A DNA stretch of 64,000 bases, taken from Apostichopus japonicus. Its lineage: Eukaryota; Echinodermata; Holothuroidea; Aspidochirotida; Stichopodidae. Position 1 is the first letter of the stretch, and every line of letters begins with the position of its first letter. The translations under genes and the position numbers were made by a program. Of the stretch, positions 13,632-25,659 are shown piece by piece. The notes beneath the pieces were generated by a model. That model saw only the letters and a list, made by a program, of their open reading frames with translations, did not search any database and was not told the DNA's origin. The DNA is taken from NCBI RefSeq assembly GCF_037975245.1, contig NC_092570.1:1743501-1807500 (forward strand). The letters run 5' to 3'.

Positions 13632-14294
13632 TATGTTAAAAGATGTAGCTACTGATCAGTCGCGTATATAATTTTAAGGTCATTTTCCATTGGTGCCAAG
13701 AATGCTAGAAATTCCAATAATGTTCACTGATGTTCTCAAATAATCAAGCATTTTAAGGCCACTCTAGTGTCTTTTCCTTCCTGTGCCTTTGTCTAATTCC
13801 ACACCCAGCAAAAGGTCTATGCATAACGTACAGTGGTTCACAAAATTAATAGGAAAATAGATCTCCTTGTGAAGACGTCTACCAATTTTAACCTTCTAAA
13901 GTTTGGGCCAATGCACCGAATGACCTTTAACGTCATTTGGAAGCAGCTTTGTTGATATTTGATAAAAGCACCACTGGATTGATAACACTCGTTTCTGCAT
14001 AAATCAATGTGCGTTTTAGTCTGTCGAACGTTTCCAGTAAATATTTGTGAATAAAACTTTGCTAAAAATCGTCAGAAAGCGGACAGGAACTAAATCTTTA
14101 TTATTTTACGGTAATACAGTCAATAACCTATTTTCTTTCAGAGCTGGTAAGAGAGAGAGAGTAATTTAGAGTAAAAACTTACAAGCAATCATTTAACCCC
14201 CACGCATATATTTACACGGTATCTATTTGAAGCAAACCCACGCACTCTCATTCTTTCTTCGCCAAGTATAATAAACAGTTAGACGCATATATGG

Positions 14295-14295
<1 letters not shown>

Positions 14296-14353
<58 letters not shown>

Positions 14354-14377
14354 CATACATACATACATACATACATA
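14296..14377 (+). repeat. (TA)n followed by (TACA)n compound microsatellite
   Basis: A perfect TA array from about 14296 to 14347 changes abruptly into TACA units to about 14377. It is a compound microsatellite with no coding value. Confidence 0.95.
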
Positions 14378-15302
14378 AAACCACTGTTACAAATCAAAGC
14401 GGTAACTTTTAGAGGCCTGAAATTAGGTTATGCATATGTATACCATAGAGTATAGCCTAATTTTTTCTTTTCTTTTCTCTTCTTCTAAAAGGCCAAACAG
14501 GCATCAGCGAGTATTTCGATGTGGTTATTGAAGGTTATAAATATATATAAAGGCAGATATATTTAGAAACGAAGGAAAGCGAACAACAAAACGTTTACGA
14601 AGAAACTCAAATCAAAATATTTACAAATTTTGTTAATATGAAAAGTCTCACAAAAGCTTACATGATAAACGACAGACGCATTAGAGGCAATAACAAACCG
14701 AGTTCGCTTAATCTGATGGATGGCGGGGGACATATTTGTAATACCATTTATGTCATTTGTGCTCAATTCTGGTAATAGATTTTCCTTTACGATGGACATT
14801 TAGAAAGCTCTATAGCATTAGCAGTATAGGCCTAATACCTTGGACAATGTAATAAAATGGCCGCTTATAAGATACACGATTGTAAGTTTGACGACTTTAA
14901 ATTAAATATTCATGTAGGCCTTTAAAACCTCAGTAGATGTTGTATTTCAATCAAATCTTTCATGTTTGAGAAGTTATCCTGTAAGACCTCTGAGGTTCAT
15001 CAAGTTTTGGAAATTGACTGGACTGGACTGACTTCCTTGGACTCAAATTACATGTTTTAGTGTGTTACAAAGCCTTTCAAAGTTACAATGATACTATACG
15101 TAGTGTTATAGGAAGGTATACAAGAATATGTCAAGGAATTAACATTATTGCTAAAAACCTGTATATTGAGGAGCTGAAGTCATTACGTTCCAGTGAATTA
15201 GCCTAGTTTTAAAGGTAAATATCTTAAAAACCGGAATATATATATAGCAATATTACTATCACTTAGATTATATCGTTTTCGTGGAATTTGATATTATCAA
15301 GA

Positions 15303-15476
<174 letters not shown>

Positions 15477-15479
15477 GCT

Positions 15480-17279
15480 GCAAAAGCGAGATACAGAGAT
15501 CCAGAGCGTGAAATATCTTCTTTACTCTTTGAATCTTAAAAAGTACAACGACGAGTGTGATTACAATATGTTATTATATCATATTTATCCCGTATAGACT
15601 AGTCTGAGTGTTGGATAATTTATACAATAGATGTATGTAGCCTACTTCTCGAATTAAATGCTGCAATTTTCCCTTTGCATTTTTATGCAAATAATAGATA
15701 GCTGTACCGTATACCACCCATAATATAATCTAAAGCTATGCTCACTATTCATCAATCGCCGATGTTTCATCAATTTTTTTTTTTTTTTTTTTTTGCTCCA
15801 GGAATTTCTTGAATTTTGGTTCGGATGACAGAATACTGATAGTATCGTTTTACGCCAAATGGATTGTTTTTGACCCATTTCTAATGGCCGGTATTCTTTA
15901 AGCAAAGTCGTGGTATAGATTAAATATTCAATCTTCTTTGGACCATTAAAAGAAAATCGCTATTAAGTCCAGATCGTTTAGCATGCATGGATAATAAATA
16001 GTAGCTTATTTCTTCTATTGATTGACTTTATATAGAGCTAAACTCTCTCTCTTAGAAATGAGAAATTTGAAAGGAAGAAATAAAAGGAGAATACTGATCA
16101 ATAATCTTATACTACAATGACTGTTACTGAATAGCCACATATATGCATGTTTCGTATATAATGATAACTTAATATCTTTGTTAAGAATCTTAATTTAGGT
16201 TAATTGTCCGGTGATATATGCAATACGAGCAAATTGAATAGATAAAGAAAATCTTCTTCCATTTTATTGGCGAATATGGAGTACCATCCGGTAATAATAT
16301 ATTGATTAACAGCTTAAATATCGCAATTTTCACTTTGTAAAACCACTAACTATATTTAAGTGGTTTTTTTCGTCTTTTCAATTCTTTCTGCCCTAAATAG
16401 ATGGAATGAAAACTCGCAAGCGTGAAAGTGGTTGTCCGATTTCGTCCAAATAAGACAGAGAAAGAAAATGTGACGTGGGTTAAGATCATGATTAATACAT
16501 ACAATACGAGGAAATTGTATTGTTCTCGTTCCATTTGTTTCCTTTTTAGACGATGAAACTGAATCGATTTCCCTAGGCTATATGTTAGCTTGATTTCGTT
16601 TCTAAACTCAGACGAAACTTATTGTCGAAACCGATTTATCTAACTATAACAAACCAAACAACAACCAAACAAAACAAAATAGTATACAAGTTACTTTAAA
16701 CTAGTTTTTAACAAAGAGATTCGGCAATAATTACATTTTTAAACATTTTTAAATCTGATACAATTCGATACAAAGTGTTAATGCTTGAGTTTGTTTTTAA
16801 TTATGTTAGTAGAAGACACATGAGAGTTGCTTTAATAATAACAACAAATTAGCTGCAGAATTCTCCGGAGTATTTGTTATTGGAGTTGGTAATGTTTTCA
16901 ATTAAGCTATCATTACGCTGACGTCATAATCATTAAGTTGGTGACGTACTATATAGTTAAACAACAACAAGTTTCCACCGTTGTAATCTGATGAGCTGTT
17001 TTGTTTTTTTTTGGTCGGTTTAAATTATTTGTTTGTTCCCTCGTGTGTTGTTTAGTTTGTCATTAGTATTCAGATATTATATTATGAAAGAATGTCGGGT
17101 AACTCGAGGCAGAATCTTAGTCGTAATATGTCCAAGGGGAAAAACAAAAGAAAAAATGGAGATTATTTTTTTATATCTTTACTGGTTTTTAACATATTTA
17201 ATATATGTAATGTGAACTCTCTGGAATTTTGCTTTAATAATAATGAAGTCGTCATCTCAGTACAGGACTTAATGTTAAT
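15480..17279. other. Non-coding DNA with one TGACGTCA site
   Basis: Unique AT-rich DNA with a T18-20 run near 15775-15794 and an exact TGACGTCA at 16919-16926, followed closely by a second half-site (GTGACGTAC near 16942). Open frames are under 85 codons and unrecognised. Confidence 0.5.
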
Positions 17280-17808
17280 GTTAATCTATCGTGTCATAGG
17301 TTACAATAACTTAACCGACATATATTCTGTTATCTTATGTTAATCCATCGTGTTATAGGTTATAATAACTCAACCGACATATATTCTGTTATCTCATGTT
17401 AATCCATCGTGTTATAGGTTACAATAACGCAACCGACACATATTCTATTATCTAATGTTAATCCATCATGTCTAGGTTACAATAACGCAACCGACATATA
17501 TTCTATTATCTTATGTTAATCCATCGTGTCATATGTTACAATAACGCAACCGACATATATTCTATTATCTTATGTTAATCCATCCTGTTATTAGTTGCAA
17601 TAACGCAACCGACATGTTTTCTATTATCTTATGTTAATCCATCCTGTTATAGGTTACAATAACTCAACCGACATATATTTTGTTATCTAATGTTAATCCA
17701 TCGTGTTACAGGTTACAATAACGCAACCGACATATATTCTATTATCTCATGTTAATCCATCCTGTTATAGGTTACAATAACGCAAATGACATATATTCTG
17801 TTATCTTC
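17280..17808 (+). repeat. 59-bp minisatellite, nine units
   Basis: Units begin at 17280, 17339, 17398, 17457, 17515, 17574, 17633, 17692 and 17751, giving a 59-bp period (one unit is 58 bp through a single-base loss). Each unit reads GTTAATCCATC, then GTGTTATAGGTTACAATAAC, then CAACCGACATATATTCT and TTATCT. Point differences are scattered among units, so it is moderately old. The left neighbour is unique DNA. The right end runs into an open frame on the minus strand. Confidence 0.95.
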
Positions 17809-18272
17809 ATATATACCACAACAGAGCACCCTAGGAGGACGACATCAAAAACCATTTTTCCTTGACAAATTTGTAATGCTTTGTAAACACTGTGATTTGA
17901 GGCTATACAAATTGTACGTGTTTCATTTCGAGTTTTGTGTCCAATCTGAGGTACTGGTCTATTTGGTCTGTGTTTTAGACTAAGTAGTCCAGCTTCTATA
18001 ATTGATGAGCCTCCGAAGTTTATATTTCTGATTTGCTGGACAAGACATCCAGGTGTTATACCCTCCATTCTTGATGTGTGCCTAGCTAGCCTATAACTCA
18101 TAAACTTCATTATGTTGATACAGCCGCTTGGTATAAAACTCCAGCAACCAATCCAACAGTTCCAAATACTATATATATGAGAACCACACGCTAACCTTTC
18201 TAACACTATATGTGCAAGGTATAGACCTAGACTTCGACCTATCAATGTCAGACCTTTTCTATGATGATACAA
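17772..18272 (-). other. 166-codon open frame of unclear status
   Basis: This is the longest uninterrupted frame in the window. It begins MYHHRKGLTLIGRSLGLYLA and contains a moderately hydrophobic stretch (residues about 9-60), then a polar middle. Its last about 12 codons lie inside the 59-bp minisatellite, which argues against it being an intact conserved gene. I recognise no domain or catalytic motif. It could be a chance frame, an exon read past its splice site, or part of an unknown repeat. I favour chance, because an AT-rich 64-kb window can yield one frame of this length. Confidence 0.15.
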
Positions 18273-20470
18273 TCATTTACCATCCACTCTGATTTCTTTT
18301 CGAATATGTTCCATATAAACCTTTTTTTTTTTGCTTGCTAAAGCTATAATAAATAGTTTTCATAATACCTTTCGATATTTAAAATACTGCAAATAGTGTA
18401 ATGAATGCAAATATTAAACAGATGTATAACTTTCAGAAAATGTAAATCAACAACAGAAGATATCTGCAAGACTTTTTTTTTTTTTTTTTTTTTGGTGTTG
18501 ATCAGATTTACTCAATCTGGCATATTCTTTCAAAATTTATTTAGAAGATTAACGACATAGCATAATGGCACCGCAAACGACGTATATGCAAAGTAGTGAT
18601 TACATTTGTTTAGCCTGTCGGCTAGACACAGAGAAGGAAAATGGGTCGACGAATGAAACCTACATTTGTTTCTTTAAAAGAAAAGTACCCCGAGGAACTA
18701 TCTTTCTTTCTATACTCTTATGTTTGATAGACGTAAATGAGTGGCGATAATTACTCACAGATGTTACGTTAAAATGGATTTTTTGTTTTCTCCTTAAAAA
18801 GGTTTTCCGAAACAAAATGATAATGATAAAACAAAAAGGCGTTTACCGTGTAGATTTGTCCCAAGGGAAACTTTCGGCTTAGTTAAGTAAGACAAATTAG
18901 CCTAAAAGTCGATTTATTTTGCAATAAATTATCTTAGTTATTTCTGTAATATGCCGAGGCCATTTTTTCTTTATTTCTTTTTTTGAGGTCTAATGTAACA
19001 AGTGGGGCACGAAAAACAAGTCCACCAATGCAAAAAGATGAAAGGGAAACGAGGTACCTTTAAGTACATGTTGTGTGATGATAATTGTGTGACGCATCTC
19101 ATTTCTGTTTGATTCAATATTTGGGGGGGTGCGGGGAGGGGGTGGGTGGGTCGTGATTATTTCGTATGAATCCCATGAAAATGCAATGTATCTAAGGTTC
19201 CCGCCAATAACATTATCGAACACATATTACCAACATTTTTTTTAATATATTTGTTTTATATATTTCAAGGGAGCTTACTATCTCCAACAAATTTAAGCTG
19301 TTCGGACTCCTTTCCATAATTTGGATGGAGGATGGGGAGGCGGGGGGTAAGTGGTAAGAAGGAATTGATGTAAGGGGAGGCTGTCGAGTTACCTGGGTCT
19401 GGGGTCATTACGAAGAAATAGGGAATGCATCAATATATATATAAGACCATTTGGAATACCGTCGCATACCTCTATTTGTGATAGGAAGGTGAAAGGGAGG
19501 AGGAGGGAATGGGGAGGGGGGGGTATGAGTGTATGGTGATTTTGCCCGGAATAACTGAAATCTAACATGAAATGCAGCATCATTCAAAGGGGTAAAGACA
19601 CTTGACATTTGCATCTGACATCAAAGGATGGGAAGGATAACAACCATACTCTCCATCCTCCTTCATACTCACTCACTACCTTCGGCATCACCCTTCACCG
19701 TGTTTCCTCACCCTCACCATCTGCCCTAAGTACCCACCCCCCACCCCTCACCGCCACCCCGATCACACCATCTCCATACTCCTTCCCGCTGTAGTTACAT
19801 ACGCCCATGAGTGAGCTTAAAGGAGACATCTCGTATGTCGTATACATGAAGTGATGATTCTGTATGGCAAAGCTTTTGTATGGTACGCTGCCTCTCCTAT
19901 AGGTACTTTAAATATTAATATATGTATCTATAAATGTTCCTTGTGTTACAATAAAGTTCCTAGTACTGCAGTGTGCTTCTTCGTACAAATAATCATTCTC
20001 CTATATATAGTGGTACTTTTGTTTCTCGAGGGACAATGGTTTTGATTTAATATAGTCATATACACTAACCTACTGTAATTATGTTCCTCTATATAGTATT
20101 TCAAAATGAAATTTGTTTGCACTCTGACTACGCCATGTAACATTTACAAATAATAGGACACCCCCCCCCTTCACCCCCTCACTTTAACTAAGAAATCTAT
20201 TAAGAGTACGGTGGTCAGTTGTAGACTCAACGTGCTAGTAATATCGCGTCATCTCAACAAATTTGTGTATTATTGTTGAGTTGAAAAGTTACGCTCACAT
20301 TACAAAACTTTACCCCCAAAAAAATTTAAAAAATGTCGAGTTGTTACGTTGTACGTAATTAGGCAACTGTGCAAATCAAAGTTATCGGACTGGAATGCAG
20401 TTATTTTAAGACGGTTAAACAGCCACGTTGTCATTTTACAATTTTAGTTCAGTTGGATTTTTAGGAGACC
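18273..20470. other. Non-coding stretch with G-quadruplex-like tract
   Basis: Contains a T20 run near 18474-18494, a strongly G-rich tract at 19123-19150 with at least four G runs, further G-rich patches near 19325-19346 and 19494-19526, and a C-rich patch near 19730-19765. The small proline/histidine-rich open frames here are translations of the C-rich patches. Confidence 0.5.
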
Positions 20471-20477
20471 ATTTCAG

Positions 20478-20592
20478 ATGGCAAAAAACCCGTGGATTCT
20501 TCCCGATTGAAAAACCTACCTTACTTTTGGCCGGCCAATGATCGAACCCCAAAACTCCCATGCAGATACTAGGTACCATTCCCTTTAATGCC
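20478..20592 (-). mobile_element. Possible degenerate tRNA-derived SINE
   Basis: On the minus strand a GGGGTTCGATCAT block (plus-strand 20538-20550) resembles the pol III B box GGTTCGANNCC. About 40 bp before it is TGGCATTAAAGGG, a weak A-box-like word. The 3' part (GGCCGGCC, then a T-rich end) is unlike the SINE at 22.5 kb. No target duplication is visible and the B box has a mismatch, so this is tentative. Confidence 0.3.
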
Positions 20593-20611
20593 ACCACCTT
20601 AAATTAATAAA

Positions 20612-20671
20612 TTAATTCTGATGGACACGTATTAAGGAGACCCAAGCCGCAAACATTATCGTTATAACTTA
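20612..20671 (+). repeat. Dispersed direct repeat, unit 1 (partner at 20831)
   Basis: Aligns with 20831-20895: both carry TTAATT, TGATGG, TATTAAGGA, CA-AAG/GAGG and GCAAACATTA followed by AACTTAT. Units start 219 bp apart, so this is an interrupted direct repeat and not a simple tandem array. Class unknown. Confidence 0.55.
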
Positions 20672-20830
20672 TCGAGGAATGAATAAAACAACCGATACAA
20701 CCACAGCAGACTATGCATGCATACGTGTGAACGTTTACCAATGCCCTTTAGCTTTAACCATGTCTGCGTATACCGCACCACTTCTCTTATGCAAATGATT
20801 TGATAACGTCATCAGCCCGAAGGCTCCGCG

Positions 20831-20895
20831 TTAATTATTTGTTTGATGGCAACTTATTAAGGAAACACAAGAGGCAAACATTACCATTAACTTAT
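20831..20895 (+). repeat. Dispersed direct repeat, unit 2
   Basis: Partner of the unit at 20612. Identity is about 75-80% by eye with small gaps. The two may be remnants of long terminal or target repeats around a lost insert, or two insertions of one short element; the intervening 160 bp has no diagnostic feature. Confidence 0.55.
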
Positions 20896-22474
20896 ATAGG
20901 TGGCTCGTTCGTATGTACAGGAATTGATGGGACTTGATCAAGTCTAACATAGCAACGCAGTTGTCACCAAGGTGATCTTAATATGCACGCCTAGCCTGTA
21001 GACATATATGATAGTCAATATAGAGCTGTATGTAGAGAGTTATATTAATTGAAGTGACTACCAAGTGAATCAAACAGAAGCATCGCTTAATGTTATCAAA
21101 GCTCACTGCCAATTGCTTTACTCGGTTTATTATATAAAGCATAAATGCAATCAAAATAGGCCTAAAACATTCAAATACAACCAACGGAACTTGAAGTATA
21201 CCTTCCAAAACTGTCCAATCAAACACAAACCAAAACTGACAAGTATTTGAGAAAGCAATCATCTTTAATGACCATATTTAGCATATGAAACAGATTTTGT
21301 GCTCCGACATGTAGCTCCTGTTAAAGAGAAATAACCGAAAAGTTCATTCATTTGAACTATAAATGTTTTATCGACGGGTATTGTCCAGTCGAAAATAAAT
21401 TCTGATTACGTCGAAGGTATGTGCCTTTTTGATTTCCTTTTTCCTCAAGCAATCTGATATTTGGGTTTCTTTTTAACCTATAAGTTGGTAAGTTGATGTC
21501 CACTTTAGGCTGGATTAACGATTTGGAATATGATTATAATATACTTGAACAAAAGAAGGCGGCAGTTAGTCCTGAAAATGGCTACAATCAAGTGCCTGGG
21601 TGGATTAAGATTTCATTTTCTCACCCCCCCCCCCCACCCCTCTCTCTCTCTCTCTCTTTGTCGATCCTTCTAAATGATTCTACCTAATATTGCCTTATCT
21701 TATAAACTGCCTTAGGTGAACAGATTACGGTTATAAAGCTTTCTGTTCGTGAATTGAAACTCTCATATTATATTAACAGATTTAGTCTGACCGTCGACGG
21801 TAAGTAAATGGCTTCATATATAGCCCATATATCAATCAAACACATCAAAGTAAAAAAAGAAAGGAAAAGTGATTAGTGAAAACGAGAAGGTTTCTTTTCG
21901 TGTTTTATCTCACCAGGGTCCTCAAATCTCTAAAGAGATAGAGTAAGATGAGTTGTTACATTAGTTACCCATGGATACCAGGCGACATATCACGATTTTG
22001 AATCAAGCTTGAGATAGGTTGTAAAATTAGAAAACCAATAAATCTTCAAACTTTACCTCAAAAATTCAACAAGAAAAAACAAGGTTTCGGGACGGTCTGA
22101 TCTTATGACACTTCGGGAGCAATTAATATAATTTAAGTACACACGCATCGCTTGTATAGCTATCTTGATTGACCATTATAAGATTTAAGGACTTATCTCG
22201 TTTCATCATGCTTTCTCTCTACTTAGGGGTCAAACGTGGATATAAGTGTGAGGGTGATTGTGTATATATTTGCGTATTTTTTTTTTTACGATCTTTCATT
22301 AAGGAGATGAAAAAAGAGGTAGATGAGGGATTAAGAAGATCAAGTATTTCAAAATATAACCTTGGGTTAACTCGATAGAATAATCCTTCTTTGGAAAAGT
22401 GGTATTTTGTTAACTCTCTCTCCACCTCTCTCTCTATCCCTCTTCCGACGATGCACTGCAACTGTATGCGAAAT
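20896..22474. other. Non-coding stretch, nothing recognised
   Basis: AT-rich DNA with a C-run plus (CT)n patch near 21623-21657 and no open frame above about 95 codons. No gene recognised. Confidence 0.5.
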
Positions 22475-22608
22475 ACGACCTTCCTTACCGGTCCGAACCT
22501 CTGGGCATACAATCAACGTCCATAGCCTAGTGGTTAGGGTGTCCGCATATAAAGCGGGAGGCCCGGGTTCGAATCACGGTGGAGGTTGGAAGTCGTTTCA
22601 CTGTTCAG

Positions 22609-22611
<3 letters not shown>
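22475..22611 (+). mobile_element. tRNA-derived SINE, copy 1
   Basis: The pol III internal promoter is clear: A box TAGCCTAGTGG at 22523-22533 and B box GGTTCGAATC at 22566-22575, spaced as in a tRNA gene. The region is about 90% identical by eye to the minus-strand copy at 25233-25367. The shared sequence starts some 48 bp before the A box (ACGACCTTCCTTACCGGT) and ends CACTGTTC, after which the copy runs straight into (TA)n. It is not a functional tRNA gene: the 5' extension is shared between copies and the acceptor stem does not close. SINEs of this type are copied in trans by LINE reverse transcriptase; no LINE partner is visible in the window. Confidence 0.85.
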
Positions 22612-22670
<59 letters not shown>

Positions 22671-22699
22671 TTATATCACTTATATATACATTTATATCA

Positions 22700-22766
<67 letters not shown>
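22612..22766 (+). repeat. (TA)n tail with a repeated CATTTATATCACT island
   Basis: Perfect TA dinucleotides flank CATTTATATCACT words spaced in the array and at its end (about 22669, 22690 and 22766). The array begins immediately at the 3' end of the SINE. The Tyr/Ile open frames across it are artefacts. Confidence 0.95.
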
Positions 22767-22768
<2 letters not shown>

Positions 22769-22849
22769 TTATATCACTTCTCTTCTTGAATATAGAGTGA
22801 CATTTATTCCATCTAAAGAACCCTTTCCACTGAAGTCTATCAAGATATG

Positions 22850-25164
22850 AATTCCATTTTGTTAAATTAAGCGCTCATAATGTTTAATTTTCGACTTTGT
22901 AAATCGCATAGGTATATACCTACCTAACTACACTTAACGCAAAATGTAATATACCCATTAATGATGGTATTGCATACCGCCATTAGTTGTGATACAAGTA
23001 GTCCCAACACGTTCTAAGGCGGAAGGAAAATACAAATTCACGCATACATACACACGCCCACACGCACTCATACATGAAAAAGTAACGAAATGAGTGTCAA
23101 TATTCATAAACTTTAAGCACGGTTGACAAAACGTCATTTACATAGCGTAGTTAAATAGCAGTTTAACTTTTAGTAAATAAATTTAGTGATTTCTCTCTCG
23201 CTTCAGCTAAGGTAATGATAAAATCTACCACCTTCCCAAGATTATATTTATCAAGCGAAAGTAAATATTCAGCCATCTAGAAAAATGTAAAACAGAATAT
23301 GTTGACATTATATTATATATCGAGTAACCCTGCACTCACCTTCACTCCTGCCACAAAGAATGTAACTAAAATAAGCAGATTTTACGTAGTTTTATTGTTT
23401 TCGACTCAACCAATAGCCTTGCTTTACTTCTTTAAGTTTCAGAGGCATGCTCAAAAAGTATTCATAACGTGGGTAATTTATTACCAGCAAAAACTTTAAT
23501 GTCTCCAATATAATGAGTCACTCTTAGCAGAAAATGTTTGTGTTTCTAAATAGTTTCATATATAATAGTTAAATAGTTCATATTTACTGTTGAAGTTTTA
23601 ATACATATCATATAAGATCTTTTCCATTCCTTCTGGGGAGAATTGAATAAATTTATTGCATTTTGCGTTAAAATGAATAATTTATCAATTTGTTACACAA
23701 CTGCACCATAAATCAACAACTGTTTGAACATCTATTAAGAAATTCATCAATTTGTCAAACGCTTTTAGAAGATATTAAGATAAATTTTTCAATGCCTACT
23801 TTGCAGCAAATTGCTAAGGGGATTCTATTTTCTCTTTTGAAAAAGGCTGGGAACCTCTCGTTACCTTATGGCTTCATAACTTCATTCTGTTTGTTTTTGA
23901 TATACTTTTATTGCCATTTTTATGACTTTTGGTACCTGATTCAGACGATTAATACTAATCTGTTATGTAAATGTCTTTCAAAATATCCACAAGTCTTTGA
24001 TATAATACCTAAGAAGAAAAGAAGAAGAAGACAAATAACAGGGCAGCATATATAACAAGTAACTGTTAAGGTGACTAAACAACATAAAATCATATATGGT
24101 GGCCATCTCATCTGATATATTGGCGAGTTCGTGGCGAGGGGAGGGGAGGGGAGGGTGGGGAGGGAGGTGAAGGAAGTGATCGAAAACAGGCGTTACTGTA
24201 GTTTCTAGCTTCGACAAGTACTGTATATCAACCCATATTTTCCACAATGACACAAAACAAATCATTTCGTCCTTGAAGGGGGGGGGGGGATTGGGGTAGT
24301 ACATTCTTTTCAGACACGCATGCGCAGTCCCTGCCCATTTGGTCTCCAAAAACATTTATGTGTACAAGGGAGACATGGTAATAGAAAACGATAATGAACC
24401 ATTTAATGATTACTTTATTATCTAATGCAAATTCGTGAAGGACGTTCTTGTTCTTTCTTTCGCCTCAAGTAATAACCATCTTCCGTTAGAATCGACAGCA
24501 AATGATAAGAAAGCTTACAGTGATGACGTGTTATTCATTTATGTATATATGCTTGCCATGGTCACGAGCAAAGCACTAACAATAAAAATAGAATAATGAG
24601 AAGAAAATAATGAAGAAGACTAAAACAACCACCCCCCCCCCTTCCACCAAAGAAAAAAAATCGGATAATTTGTCTTGCGTTATTTGGCAGACTGACGTTT
24701 TGAAATTGCTTGAAGGATGTTTTACCAGAATGTATTAGTTAAAAGTGTACGCTTGAAAAACACCAAACGATTTCCACGGCTCACTATTTCATGATAGAAA
24801 AAAACTACCCCAGGTCAATGAGACGATGGTATTGCTAGGAATGAATATTTAGACGAACAGGGTGAGAGTCTGATACGCCCTCTTAAGGAGACGCCCGCCG
24901 GCGAGACATATACATTTGATCTATTGGAACAGTCTTAAAAATTAATCAGGGGTTGTTTGGAAGCCTGTAGCAACTCTTTGCGGTAAGAAATTATCGGACA
25001 AGAACCAAAGAATATTATCGACCGAGAAGTCGAACGTTGTTAGCGATGTAGCTAATTATTTACACGTTATACGCATATTAACATGAGAATACGAACTTCA
25101 TATTTAGAAATCGGAGTGGGTGTGTATATGATAAACATATGTGTGTATGAGTATACGTATATGG

Positions 25165-25166
<2 letters not shown>
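22850..25166. other. Non-coding stretch with G-quadruplex-like tract
   Basis: Holds a G-rich tract at 24138-24168 (repeated GGGGA units, fits a four-run quadruplex), a G12 run at 24278-24289 and a C-rich run near 24631. A 121-codon frame at 23690-24055 has one hydrophobic stretch and a Lys/Arg-rich tail (KKKRRRR) but no recognised family, and is probably chance. Confidence 0.5.

Positions 25167-25204
<38 letters not shown>
25167..25204 (+). repeat. (TA)n tract at the 3' end of SINE copy 2
   Basis: A TA dinucleotide array adjoining the SINE's 3' side (the SINE is on the minus strand). This mirrors the arrangement of SINE copy 1. Confidence 0.9.
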
Positions 25205-25206
<2 letters not shown>

Positions 25207-25367
25207 GAAAATCGTAATGAGTTGGAAAATCAAGAACAGTGAAAAAACTTTCAGCCTCCACCGGGATTCGAACCACGGGCCTTCCGCTCTGTACGCGGAC
25301 ACCCTAACCACTAGGCTATGGACGCTGATTGTATGTCCAGAGGTTCGAAACCGGTAAGGAAGGTCGT
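25205..25367 (-). mobile_element. tRNA-derived SINE, copy 2
   Basis: On the minus strand, A box TAGCCTAGTGG (plus coordinates 25308-25318) and B box GGTTCGAATC (25265-25274) match copy 1 exactly in both boxes. About 13 differences over about 135 bp separate the copies by eye, including two or three single-base indels. Beyond the shared CACTGTTC this copy carries about 30 bp of extra 3' sequence before its (TA)n tail, so copy 1 may be 3'-truncated or the tail may have a different origin. The frame reading [10 protein letters not shown] across both copies is simply the translated A-box region. Confidence 0.85.
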
Positions 25368-25559
25368 AATTCCACCGTAGTCGTTTGTCACCTGTATCGA
25401 ACAATACTAGTTCTGTTTTTGGTGACATATTTTGCCTTACTCTAGAGATCAAACATGATGCTAACCAACTCGAAATCATATGTGATTCCTAAGGCCGGAT
25501 CTCGAAAGAGATACTTTGAACAGACTTTATGTTAATGCAATGGATTCATTTGCCTCCAT

Positions 25560-25563
<4 letters not shown>

Positions 25564-25652
<89 letters not shown>
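25564..25652 (+). repeat. (TA)n microsatellite
   Basis: About 44 uninterrupted TA units, without a recognisable SINE next to it. Confidence 0.97.
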
Positions 25653-25656
<4 letters not shown>

Positions 25657-25659
25657 CCA

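Noticed and set aside
17280-17808. A CRISPR array or integrase-type repeat array
   Set aside because: The whole 59-bp unit is repeated, so there are no variable spacers.
22518-22590. A functional tRNA gene
   Set aside because: A and B boxes are present, but the acceptor stem does not pair and the flanks are shared with a second copy, which indicates a SINE.
22407-22850. 147-codon frame containing [10 protein letters not shown], also seen at 25.1-25.5 kb on the other strand
   Set aside because: The shared peptide is the translated A-box region of the tRNA-derived SINE, followed by (TA)n; it is not a conserved protein.
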